Both the position numbers and the translations under genes were made by a program. From NCBI GenBank assembly GCA_964455935.1, contig CAYVZU010000083.1, positions 1 to 17,286 of the forward strand: a stretch of DNA of 17,286 bases. Direction: 5' to 3'. Positions 1 through 7,045 of this stretch are shown piece after piece; the stretch's first letter is position 1, and every line of letters begins with the position of its first letter. Under the pieces are notes generated by a model. The model did no database searches. It was not told the origin of the DNA and saw nothing but the letters and a program-made list of their open reading frames with translations. Origin of the DNA: CAYVZU01 sp964455935 (GTDB lineage: Bacteria; Fibrobacterota; CAYVZU01).

Positions 1-113
1 TTGCCATATCTATTGGGGTGATATGCCTGCGTTTTCTTCAAGCCGATCTGGGGCACGATCTTACCACTCTTCATCCACGGATCAACCGCGGTATTTAGGA
101 TTACGTTCCGTTT

Positions 114-998
114 ATGACCACATCCGGCATCGTTCTGGTCCTTTGCTCCGCCTGCCTGCATGCGACGTGGAACCTGTTGTCCAAAACCGGAGGGGGGCCA
201 ACCTCATTTCTTACAAGGGCTCTGTATTATTCCACTCTCTGCTACCTTCCTCTATTCGTAATTTTCCAGTTTCGGATCGACTACACGCCTTTCTATTTTG
301 GGGCGCTTGCAGCCTCGGGCCTGTTTGCCGGACTGTATTTCATCTGCCTGGCCAAGGCCTATGATGCCGGCCGCATCTCCATCGCCTATCCCATCGCGCG
401 CAGTTTTCCCATTCTGGTGCTGGTCTGGGCGGGCCTTCTGTTTCACGAACGGCCGTCGGCACAGGCTGTGGCCGGTATTGCGCTGATTGTGGGCGGCTGC
501 TTCCTGCTTCCGCTCAAGCGATTCCGGAACAATACGGAAGAGATCGGGCTCAGGCACTACTGGAACCGCAGTAGCATTTGGGCGTTGGGGGCGGCGCTTG
601 CCACGAGCGCCTACTCTATGATCGACAAAGCCGTTTCCGCAAACATCAACAGCGCCAATACGCTGGAGGCCACCATCCTGCGCGTTAACTACGTGTATTT
701 GCAAAACGCGATCAGCCTGGCCGTGATGCTCGTTTTTGCGCGGACATCCTATGCGGGCCTCAATCGATCCGTTAACGGCAAGGCGCTAATCTGCGGGCTC
801 ATATTCCTGGTTTCCTACAGCTTGATCCTGGTTGCGTTCACACACAACCCGGTTGCTTACGTGGTTTCGTTTCGGCAGTTGTCCATTGTGATCGCCGCCA
901 TTGTCTCGATGCTCGTGATCGAGAGAGAATTCTCGTGGCCGCGCTTGTTTGGAGTCAGCACGATCTTCGTCGGTGTTGTACTCGTCGGACTTTCCTAA
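114..998 (+). CDS. EamA/DMT-superfamily membrane permease
   Basis: This 294-aa protein is almost entirely hydrophobic, with about ten predicted membrane helices. That matches the two-fold repeat of the drug/metabolite transporter (EamA) family, with repeats at roughly residues 1-135 and 150-294. The N-terminus (short hydrophobic helix, then HATWNLLSKTG) is the typical first helix of EamA-like proteins. A charged cytoplasmic linker near residues 135-150 (PLKRFRNNTEEIG) separates the two halves. The chosen ATG has only a weak upstream AGGA (97-100), 13 nt away, but it gives a full-length family protein with the expected first helix. The substrate cannot be told from sequence. Members export amino acids, metabolites or lipid-linked sugars. 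The downstream glycosyltransferases make a glycoconjugate role possible, but 140 bp separate them and they may not be co-transcribed. Confidence 0.85.
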   Translation: MTTSGIVLVLCSACLHATWNLLSKTGGGPTSFLTRALYYSTLCYLPLFVIFQFRIDYTPFYFGALAASGLFAGLYFICLAKAYDAGRISIAYPIARSFPILVLVWAGLLFHERPSAQAVAGIALIVGGCFLLPLKRFRNNTEEIGLRHYWNRSSIWALGAALATSAYSMIDKAVSANINSANTLEATILRVNYVYLQNAISLAVMLVFARTSYAGLNRSVNGKALICGLIFLVSYSLILVAFTHNPVAYVVSFRQLSIVIAAIVSMLVIEREFSWPRLFGVSTIFVGVVLVGLS

Positions 999-1131
999 AC
1001 CGGCGAAGCCGGAAAAGATTAGACAGGATAACCGGTTTGGCGTTGGCAACCAGATCGCCTACAACACCACAGAGACTCCTCCGAATGGCCTTGCGGCATT
1101 GCCGAAACTATTTTGTCTATTCCTCTTGAGC

Positions 1132-1135
1132 GGAG
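1132..1135 (+). promoter_or_regulatory. Shine-Dalgarno GGAG selecting a TTG start at 1141
   Basis: GGAG lies 5 nt before TTG 1141, directly ahead of the first membrane helix of the glycosyltransferase. The upstream in-frame ATG at 949 would overlap the permease gene by 50 nt and add about 64 residues that look non-coding. Another in-frame TTG lies at 1126. Confidence 0.5.
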
Positions 1136-1140
1136 TCCAC

Positions 1141-2307
1141 TTGAGCTTATTTGTCGCGGCCTATTTTCTTGCGCTCTTCTACTGCGCCTTCATCCTGTGG
1201 ATTTACCGCGGGAGCCGTCGCTGGGATTCGCGGTCCCACGCGGAGTGCGGCAACCCCGGCATTAGTGTAATTGTCGCGGCCCGCAATGAGGCCGCCCATA
1301 TCGGCGCGTGCCTGGGACAGCTTCGCCGTCAGGATTATCCGGCCGAAAGGACCGAAATCATCGTTGTCGACGATGCCTCAACCGACGAGACTCCCCGGAT
1401 CGTCCGGTCCGCAGCGGAGTGGTTTTCGAACATAAAGCTCGTCAGCATTGCGGAGTCGGAGCGGGGGAGGGCGCCTAAAAAGAACGCGATCACACAGGGA
1501 ATACTCCAGAGCCGTGGAGAAATCGTTTTGATCACCGATGCCGACTGCCTTGTGTCGCCGATCTGGATCCGGTCCATGATCGCTTGCTTTGGCCCCAACA
1601 CCGGGATCGTGTTTGGCTGGGTGGGGCTTCGGCCCGCAGACGGACTGTTCTGGCCTGTTCAGCAGATCGAGTATCTCTCGCTCATCGCCATGGCGGCCGG
1701 ATTTGCGGGCGCGGGCCATCCCACCATGTGCAATGCCAACAACCTGGCTTTCCGCCGCAGCGCTTTCGATGCTGTTAACGGATATCAGGGAATCGATCAT
1801 GTTGTTTCCGGCGACGACGAGCTGCTCATGCAGAAGATCGTGGACCGGACGCACTGGAAGGCGGCATTCTGCGATTGGCCCAAAGCCCTAAGCCAGACCA
1901 AGCCTTGTTCCGGCGTTTTGTCATTCCTCAACCAGCGCATGCGATGGGGATCGAAGGGACTGATATACCGGCGTCTCTGGCTGCGGCTCCTGCTGGGCGG
2001 GATCTATGCTTTTTATCTGGCGTTCTGGGCCTTTTTCGCCGCTGCCCTGTTTCGGCCCGGTCTCTGGGCCCACGTGGGATTCCTGTTTGCGATGAAGTGC
2101 CTGGCCGATGTACCGCTGGTTGTGCGGACATTGCGGCGCACCGGGCAAGGTGGTTTGCTCAAGTGGCTTGTTTTGGCGGAGCTGTTTCAACTCTTTTATG
2201 TGCCGGTGGTATCCACGGCAGGGACGTTTGGGCTGTACCGGTGGAAGTCGGCGGGAAACAGGATCACGCCGGAACCCGCGGGATTACCATCTTCCCAAGC
2301 GCGTTGA
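1141..2307 (+). CDS. Membrane-anchored family 2 glycosyltransferase (first of a tandem pair)
   Basis: With the TTG start this is a 388-aa protein: one N-terminal helix, a GT-A glycosyltransferase domain, then about three C-terminal helices. The family 2 signatures are all visible: ISVIVAARNE opening the nucleotide-binding fold, VVDDAS (Asp77-78), the metal-binding DADC (133-136), the acidic catalytic GDDE (224-227) and QRMRW (265-269), the Q/RxxRW acceptor-site motif of processive and ceramide-glucosyltransferase-like members. It should transfer a sugar from a nucleotide sugar to a lipid or polysaccharide acceptor at the cytoplasmic face of the inner membrane. Donor and acceptor cannot be predicted. 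Six bases separate its stop from the next gene, a paralogue with the same layout. The start is the least certain part; ATG 949 would give 452 aa. Confidence 0.85.
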   Translation: MSLFVAAYFLALFYCAFILWIYRGSRRWDSRSHAECGNPGISVIVAARNEAAHIGACLGQLRRQDYPAERTEIIVVDDASTDETPRIVRSAAEWFSNIKLVSIAESERGRAPKKNAITQGILQSRGEIVLITDADCLVSPIWIRSMIACFGPNTGIVFGWVGLRPADGLFWPVQQIEYLSLIAMAAGFAGAGHPTMCNANNLAFRRSAFDAVNGYQGIDHVVSGDDELLMQKIVDRTHWKAAFCDWPKALSQTKPCSGVLSFLNQRMRWGSKGLIYRRLWLRLLLGGIYAFYLAFWAFFAAALFRPGLWAHVGFLFAMKCLADVPLVVRTLRRTGQGGLLKWLVLAELFQLFYVPVVSTAGTFGLYRWKSAGNRITPEPAGLPSSQAR

Positions 2308-2313
2308 GAGACA

Positions 2314-3396
2314 ATGACCATCGAATTATCACTGAGTATTTTCCTTGCCCTGTGTTTCTCGACCTACTTCACTCAGCTTCTGTTGCTGCTCGCGGCCGGT
2401 CGCCGGATACGCGAACCATCCCCCTCCGGCAGCGGCGGAATGGTTTCGGTCGTGATTGCCGCCCGGAATGAAGAGGAGAATATCGGCCCATGCCTGGAAG
2501 CGCTCTCCCGGCAGGACTATGCGGAATTTGAAGTCATTGTTGTGGATGACCGCTCGGCGGACCGAACAGCGCAAATGGTGGATGGCTTTTGCGGCATCCG
2601 GCGCCTGCGCCTGATTCGGATCGCCAGGAATGAAAGCAATCTGAGCGGAAAACAAAACGCAATCGAAGCAGGGATCGGGAGGGCTCAGGGCGAGATTGTC
2701 CTGTGCACGGATGCCGACTGCCGGGTTCGGCCTAATTGGATCTCATCCATGGTCCCTCATCTGCTCTCCAGAAAAGCCGATTTCGTTTTTGGCCGGACGC
2801 GAATCGCACCAATGGTCACGGTGTTGCAGAAATTCCAGGCTCTCGAGCTTGATCTGCTATTCCGCGTCGCGTTGGCGCTTCAGCGGCTTGGTCTGCCGGG
2901 ATCGTGCATGGGAAACAATATCGGTTTCCGAAAAGAATCCTACGCCCGAATGGGCGGCCAGCTCGCGATGGGCTACCAGGCGGCCGAGGATTGTGCCATG
3001 CTGGCGCGGTTTAAAAAAACAGGACTCCGGGTGGCCTCGGTTCCCGAGCCGCTTGTCGAGACCCCGGCCGAGAAGTCCGCAATGACGTATGCCCGCCAGC
3101 AGATTCGCTGGCTGTGCGGCGGGCTGCGCGGTCCGCTGGCGTGGGCTTCTCTTCCGGCTGTCATCGCCAACCTGTCGATCTGGCTTGTGCCGTGGTTCCC
3201 CTGGTTGGTCCTGGCCTGGATTATCAAAACGGGAATCGAACTGAGTTTTGGCTTTCGCAACACGCAACGACAACTCAAGCCTCTCGTCCCGCCGATCCTG
3301 GCGCTTTTCGCGGTACTGAGTCCTGCATTGCTGTTTTTATCCCTGTTCAAACGAAAGACGGTCTGGAAGTCCGACAGTATCCAAGTGAGGGCATGA
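2314..3396 (+). CDS. Membrane-anchored family 2 glycosyltransferase (second of a tandem pair)
   Basis: This 360-aa protein repeats the architecture of its upstream neighbour: N-terminal helix (about residues 5-28), GT-A domain, and two or three C-terminal helices (about 275-345). Motifs seen are VSVVIAARNE, VVDDRS (Asp78-79), TDADC (Asp133 and Asp135), the catalytic AAEDC (Glu225-Asp226) and QQIRW (262-266). All key family 2 residues are present, so it should be active. The shared layout and adjacency suggest an old duplication and consecutive steps in one glycoconjugate pathway. The ATG follows a GAGAG stretch by about 4 nt. Its TGA is embedded in the ATGATG start of the following DUF362 gene, so the two are likely translationally coupled. 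Confidence 0.88.
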   Translation: MTIELSLSIFLALCFSTYFTQLLLLLAAGRRIREPSPSGSGGMVSVVIAARNEEENIGPCLEALSRQDYAEFEVIVVDDRSADRTAQMVDGFCGIRRLRLIRIARNESNLSGKQNAIEAGIGRAQGEIVLCTDADCRVRPNWISSMVPHLLSRKADFVFGRTRIAPMVTVLQKFQALELDLLFRVALALQRLGLPGSCMGNNIGFRKESYARMGGQLAMGYQAAEDCAMLARFKKTGLRVASVPEPLVETPAEKSAMTYARQQIRWLCGGLRGPLAWASLPAVIANLSIWLVPWFPWLVLAWIIKTGIELSFGFRNTQRQLKPLVPPILALFAVLSPALLFLSLFKRKTVWKSDSIQVRA

Positions 3397-4463
3397 TGGA
3401 AAAGGTTTATCTGTTGCGATGCGATGATAATGGGGTCCCAGCCGGCCGGCTCTGTGATCTTATCGGGAAGACCGGGTGGCCGGAGCGAGTGGCCAAAAAC
3501 TCGCTGGTGGCCTTGAAGCTCCACTTCGGCGAACAGGGCAACATCGGCCAGATCGAGCCCAAATATGTTGCGGAATTCGTCAAGATGCTGAAGCGCCGGC
3601 CCGCCAAGCCCTTTCTGTGCGAAACGGCGACGCTGTATGCGGGCCGGCGCTCCAATGCTTACGATCATATGATGCTGGCCTTCGAGCACGGCTATACCTA
3701 TGGAGCCGTGGGTGCCCCCATCATCATGGCCGACGGCTTGCGCGGCCAATCCAAAGTCAAAGTGAAAATCCCGGGCGTGCACCATCAACAGGTGGAAGTG
3801 GCGGGAGACGCGCGGGTGTACGATTCCATGCTGGTTCTCACTCATGTTACGGGCCACCTTGCCGCGGGTTTGGGCGGAACCATAAAAAACCTGGGCATGG
3901 GGCTTTCCAGTCGCGCGGGAAAACTGGTTCAGCATTCAGCGGCAAAACCCAGTGTAATCGAGACGAAATGTCTCCATTGCGGCAGCTGCATCGAATGGTG
4001 CCCGTCCGGCGCGATCACTGTGGAAAAGGACCGGCCTGCTTCCATCGATTCCGGCACTTGTATCGGCTGTGGGGAATGCCTGGCTGTATGTCCGTCCGGC
4101 GCGATCAAGTACGGCTGGGACGCCGAAAAGAAAGCCTTTCAGGAGCGTATGGCCGAATACGCGCTGGGCGTTGTGGCAGGCCGGCAGGAGAAGACAGCTT
4201 ACGTTGCCTTTCTCACGCGTATTACGAAGAACTGCGACTGCATTGGAAAAGACAATGACAAGTGCGCCGACGACATCGGCGTGATCGCCTCAAACGATCC
4301 GGTCGCGTTGGACCAGGCCGCGGCCGACCTGATTTCCAAGGCCAGCGGAGACGATTTTTTTCGCAAGATCTGGCCCGAGCTCGATTATACTATCCAGCTG
4401 GCCCATGCCGAGAAGATTGGGCTTGGGAGCAGGGAGTATGAGTTGGAAGTGATGAGTTGTTAA
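3393..4463 (+). CDS. DUF362-domain protein with two 4Fe-4S clusters
   Basis: This protein (356 aa, or 355 if the second ATG at 3396 is used) carries an N-terminal DUF362 domain (about 1-185), with LKLHFGEQGN near residue 41 and GLGGTIKNLGMG near 159. A bacterial ferredoxin pair follows: Cys193/196/199/203 and Cys223/226/229/233, both in CxxCxxCxxxCP-like form. The C-terminal part (about 250-356) resumes DUF362-like sequence and ends in the common GLGSREYEL motif. It is a soluble electron-transfer or iron-sulfur protein of unknown reaction. Such proteins are frequent in anaerobes and are often annotated only as DUF362 or 4Fe-4S proteins. ATG 3393 overlaps the upstream stop (ATGA). GAGG at 3387-3390 is better spaced for ATG 3396. 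Its pairing with glycosyltransferases is unusual and gives no clear functional clue. Confidence 0.88.
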   Translation: MMEKVYLLRCDDNGVPAGRLCDLIGKTGWPERVAKNSLVALKLHFGEQGNIGQIEPKYVAEFVKMLKRRPAKPFLCETATLYAGRRSNAYDHMMLAFEHGYTYGAVGAPIIMADGLRGQSKVKVKIPGVHHQQVEVAGDARVYDSMLVLTHVTGHLAAGLGGTIKNLGMGLSSRAGKLVQHSAAKPSVIETKCLHCGSCIEWCPSGAITVEKDRPASIDSGTCIGCGECLAVCPSGAIKYGWDAEKKAFQERMAEYALGVVAGRQEKTAYVAFLTRITKNCDCIGKDNDKCADDIGVIASNDPVALDQAAADLISKASGDDFFRKIWPELDYTIQLAHAEKIGLGSREYELEVMSC

Positions 4464-4555
4464 TGGCGAGTCGGGAGACGGGAGTTACAAGATAGAAAAC
4501 ATGCTTGCCGAATTCGGACTTCTGGATCCTGAGTTCTTACCCCTTCGAAAATAAA

Positions 4556-4571
4556 GGCGCATTTCTGCGCC
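4556..4571 (-). terminator. Intrinsic terminator for the htpX transcript
   Basis: Read on the - strand this is GGCGCA-GAAA-TGCGCC: a perfect 6-bp G/C-rich stem closed by a GNRA tetraloop, followed at once by TTTATTTT (plus-strand 4548-4555). It sits about 70 nt past the htpX stop. On the + strand the same stem is followed by CTTC without a T tract, so it should work mainly for the - strand. Confidence 0.75.
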
Positions 4572-4578
4572 CTTCATC

Positions 4579-4633
4579 GGACACGGCATCCACCCTCCGC
4601 AGTGGACTGCTGCGGAGGACGGGTGCCGTGTCC
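4579..4633. repeat. Long near-perfect hairpin / palindromic repeat between convergent genes
   Basis: The outer arms GGACACGGCA (4579-4588) and TGCCGTGTCC (4624-4633) are exact reverse complements. The stem continues inward through a G-T wobble and two C-G pairs, a 2x2 mismatch, then CCTCCGCAG (4594-4602) against CTGCGGAGG (4610-4618), and closes on a short loop. About 22 of 24 possible pairs form. It begins 8 nt beyond the htpX stop and lies upstream of the intrinsic terminator on that transcript. It could be a REP/BIME-type dispersed repeat, or simply a bidirectional barrier between convergent genes. Confidence 0.8.
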
Positions 4634-4641
4634 CTACAAAA

Positions 4642-5490
4642 CTACCGGAGGTGCTGCGACATTTCCTGCAGGCGGCGAATGCGTTCCTGCATGGGCGGAT
4701 GTGTGCTGAACAGCCCGGTGAAGCCGCCCCGGAACGGGTTCACGATGAACAGATGCGCCGTTGTGGGGCTTCCGCCGTGCATGGGATGCACGCGCACGCC
4801 CTGCTGGAGCTTTGCGAGGGCGCTGGCCAGGGCCAGGGGGTTGCCGCAGATCTGCGCGCCCGATTCATCGGCCGCGTATTCGCGCGAGCGCGAGATGGCA
4901 AGCTGAACCAGCATCGCCGCCATGGGAGCCAAAATCGCCATGGCCAGCATGCTCAGGCCCGAGCCGCGGTTCTCGCTGTCGCGCGAGCCGCCAAACATGG
5001 CGCCCCATTGCAGCATGTGGGCGATCCATGTGATCGCGCCCGCGATGGTTGCGGCCACCGTGGCGATCAAGGTGTCGCGATTGCGCACATGCGACAGTTC
5101 GTGGGCCATGACGCCTTCGAGTTCCTCGTCGGTCAGCAGATTTAGAATTCCCGTTGTGGCGGCGACGGATGCGTGGTTTGGACTGCGTCCGGTGGCGAAA
5201 GCATTGGGAGTTTCGGACGGAATCACAAACACCCGGGGCATTGGCATATTCGACTTCCGGGCCAGCCGGCTGACCACGTCGTGCAGGCGCGGCGCATCTT
5301 GCGGACTCGCCTCCTTGGCTCTATACATGGCCAAAACGATTTTGTCGGAAAACCAGTAGCTGACGAAATTCATGACGCCGGCAAAGAGCAGGGCCATAAA
5401 GGCGCCGCGGCCCCCGCCAACATACTGGCCCAGCATGACAAGCAGTACGGAGAGCAGAGCCAACAGAAAAGTTGTCTTCAGGTAATTCAT
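4642..5490 (-). CDS. htpX: HtpX-like M48 membrane zinc metalloprotease
   Basis: The protein is 282 aa, a normal HtpX length. Two N-terminal helices (about 5-25 and 28-48) are followed by the M48 domain, with the zinc motif HELSH (His130, Glu131, His134) in VMAHELSHVRNRD. The third ligand is Glu204 in REYAADESGA. Two further hydrophobic stretches (about 143-162 and 180-200) separate them, and a C-terminal STHPP (262-266) is typical of the family. HtpX degrades damaged or misassembled inner-membrane proteins. The start is fixed by a strong AGGAGG 7 nt upstream. An in-frame extension to 5676 would overlap the upstream gene and has no homologous look. It is the last gene of the - strand block, 43 bp after the isoprenyl synthase gene, and is followed by a hairpin and an intrinsic terminator. 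Confidence 0.92.
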   Translation of the reverse strand: MNYLKTTFLLALLSVLLVMLGQYVGGGRGAFMALLFAGVMNFVSYWFSDKIVLAMYRAKEASPQDAPRLHDVVSRLARKSNMPMPRVFVIPSETPNAFATGRSPNHASVAATTGILNLLTDEELEGVMAHELSHVRNRDTLIATVAATIAGAITWIAHMLQWGAMFGGSRDSENRGSGLSMLAMAILAPMAAMLVQLAISRSREYAADESGAQICGNPLALASALAKLQQGVRVHPMHGGSPTTAHLFIVNPFRGGFTGLFSTHPPMQERIRRLQEMSQHLR

Positions 5491-5497
5491 GGGCGAT

Positions 5498-5503
5498 CCT
5501 CCT
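5498..5503 (-). promoter_or_regulatory. Strong Shine-Dalgarno AGGAGG of htpX
   Basis: On the - strand AGGAGG is spaced 7 nt from ATG 5490. This decides that start against the longer in-frame candidate beginning at 5676. Confidence 0.75.
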
Positions 5504-5533
5504 TTAGGATTCGCCTGAAATATAAAAAAATGC

Positions 5534-6568
5534 TCACGGACCCAGAATCTCCTGCGTAAGATCGAGCAGCGCCGATTTCCAGGGGTGGCGCATTGTTCCT
5601 GCCGTTTTGGCGGGATCGGCCCTCTCCGCGAATTTCCGCATTTCCCTTTGGGCGAACTCCGCTGCGCCGCAGTCAAGAATCACATCGCGAATCCGGAGCA
5701 ATTCAGGCTCGTTTGCGCTTGGCTTTCGGATCAGTCCGGCAATGGCCTTTCGCGCGGCCGGCCCTCCCCGGTGAAAGGCATACCAAATAAGCAGTGTGAC
5801 TTTGCCTTCCTGCAGGTCGGCCAGGCTGCTCGATGCCGTATTGGCCATCTCCAGGAGGTCGTCGCGGATCTGAAAAGCCCGGCCCAGAAAAAGGCCGCAA
5901 CGGCCCAGAGACCGGACCTCTGTTTTGGGGGCTCCGGCCAGAATGGCGCCCGATGTAAGCGGGACAACAAAGGAATAGTGGGCCGTTTTCAGATCATAGA
6001 TCCGGTACACATCGCGCAGCGCCATCCCGGGCAATTGCGCAAAACCGGAACCCAGTTCGAAGATCTGGCCGACACCGGTATAATGAGCGGCCTTCATCAA
6101 TCGGCTCAGCGCGCAATGCTTGACGGCAAGCTGCTTTTGAATCGAAAGGAAGGCCGAAATGGCCAACGCGTACAGCACATCTCCCACAATAATGCCCAGA
6201 TTGCGTCCGGCCAACATTCGGTTCTTGCCTGCCGTTCTGCAACTTCCAAGGGCAATGTGCATTGCAGGCCCGCCACGCCGAAGCGGAGAGCCGTCGATGA
6301 TGTCGTCATGAATCAAAACGAAGTCATGCAGTAATTCCAGGGATATGGCCGTGCGGTAAAGCCCGGCCACCGGCCGGGCGTAGCCGGAAAAACCGCACAG
6401 GAACAACAGGGGTCGAAGCCGTTTGCCGCGGCGCAGGATAAATTCGGATAGCACACGATCCAGCCGGACCGGCAACCCCAGGCGTCTGCTTTCCCGCGAA
6501 AATTCCGCGGCAAACCGGGCCAGCTCAAGCTCAATGCGCGCACGGACCGCCGGAAGCACGGGTTTCAT
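5534..6568 (-). CDS. Polyprenyl (isoprenyl) diphosphate synthase
   Basis: This 344-aa protein is a trans-type isoprenyl diphosphate synthase, which condenses IPP onto allylic diphosphates to make quinone side chains or lipid carriers. It shows GKRLRP (49-53) and the first aspartate-rich motif HDDIID (His87, Asp88, Asp89, Asp92) followed by RRGGPAMH. In the second aspartate-rich motif, QIRDDLLE, Asp236 and Asp237 are kept but the usual third Asp is Glu240. DLQEGKVTLL (251-260) is the late family motif. Length fits octaprenyl/heptaprenyl-type enzymes, but chain length cannot be read safely. The ATG directly abuts the TGA of the HisKA gene (TGAATG), so it is probably translationally coupled to it. 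A link to quinone supply for the nearby redox complex is possible but unproven. Confidence 0.88.
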   Translation of the reverse strand: MKPVLPAVRARIELELARFAAEFSRESRRLGLPVRLDRVLSEFILRRGKRLRPLLFLCGFSGYARPVAGLYRTAISLELLHDFVLIHDDIIDGSPLRRGGPAMHIALGSCRTAGKNRMLAGRNLGIIVGDVLYALAISAFLSIQKQLAVKHCALSRLMKAAHYTGVGQIFELGSGFAQLPGMALRDVYRIYDLKTAHYSFVVPLTSGAILAGAPKTEVRSLGRCGLFLGRAFQIRDDLLEMANTASSSLADLQEGKVTLLIWYAFHRGGPAARKAIAGLIRKPSANEPELLRIRDVILDCGAAEFAQREMRKFAERADPAKTAGTMRHPWKSALLDLTQEILGP

Positions 6569-6874
6569 TCAGTCACGCTTTGTTTCGTGAGACAGCGAAA
6601 GCAGGTTGGTGATGAGTTGATCCATGTGACGGGCCGCTTTCAGAATGCGGTGCATATAATCGAGCATCGTCGCATTAAGGCTTTCCCCATAGTCCTCAAT
6701 CACCAGATCGCTGAAACCAATGATGGTTTGAAGTGGTGTTCGCAAATCATGCGAAACCGAATGCACGAAGCTTTCGAGTTCCTGGTTGGCTGCGGCCAAT
6801 TCGCGCGCTTTCCGGCGCAGTTGGGAATTCCGCTCTTCCATCTCTTTCAGTGCTGGGCGCAAGTCCTGTTCCAT
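6569..6874 (-). CDS. Stand-alone HisKA (histidine-kinase phosphoacceptor) domain protein
   Basis: This 101-aa protein begins with a charged coiled-coil-like helix (about 3-36). It then has the histidine-kinase H-box SVSHDLRTPLQTIIGFSDL, with the phosphoacceptor His42, and the second HisKA helix ending LLSLSHETKRD. It stops exactly where the HATPase_c domain of a normal kinase would begin. There is no ATP-binding domain and no receiver, and TAA immediately precedes the ATG in frame. It cannot autophosphorylate alone. It may be a truncated kinase relic, a dimerising adaptor, or a phosphotransfer partner of another kinase. Upstream sequence in another frame looks membrane-spanning (see findings), so a frameshifted larger gene is possible. 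Clean abutment to the isoprenyl synthase start argues that it is translated. The ribosome-binding site is weak (GGA about 6 nt before ATG). Confidence 0.7.
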   Translation of the reverse strand: MEQDLRPALKEMEERNSQLRRKARELAAANQELESFVHSVSHDLRTPLQTIIGFSDLVIEDYGESLNATMLDYMHRILKAARHMDQLITNLLSLSHETKRD

Positions 6875-7045
6875 TTAAATCCGTTGTGTTACAAACCGAT
6901 CCGAACAAAGCCGGAAGAGCGACACCAAGCCAAAGTGGGAGCTGCAAAAAGAGGGCCAGGCGAATTCTACGTAGCTGGGTCATTAAACCAGGGACGTCAA
7001 ATGAGGCTTATTGGGGAGAACGCTGCCGGTGAGAACTTTGGGGCT

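Noticed and set aside
1..113. Upstream promoter or end of another gene before the permease
   Set aside because: TTGCCA at 1-6 resembles a -35 box, but no matching -10 is found at correct spacing, and no reading frame with family similarity covers this stretch.
1000..1012. Small hairpin CCGGC-GAA-GCCGG just after the permease stop, as a terminator
   Set aside because: The stem is only 5 bp and is followed by AAAAGATT with no T tract on the + strand. Support is insufficient.
2973..3935. 320-codon - strand open frame across the second glycosyltransferase and DUF362 genes
   Set aside because: It spans the boundary of two well-supported + strand genes and has no recognisable domain.
4002..4108. 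Direct repeat of CCGTCCGGCGCGATCA at about 4003 and 4090
   Set aside because: It encodes the same PSGAI residues after the last cysteine in each of two tandem 4Fe-4S motifs, so it reflects the domain duplication and not a mobile or regulatory repeat.
4464..4500. Purine-rich stretch after the DUF362 stop as a degenerate simple repeat
   Set aside because: It is too short and irregular to define a repeat unit; a similar purine-rich patch at 15466-15500 is equally unconvincing.
5510..5533. T tract and TATATT between the isoprenyl synthase stop and htpX as a terminator or promoter
   Set aside because: There is no stable stem before the T tract, and no acceptable -35 element at 16-18 bp from TATATT.
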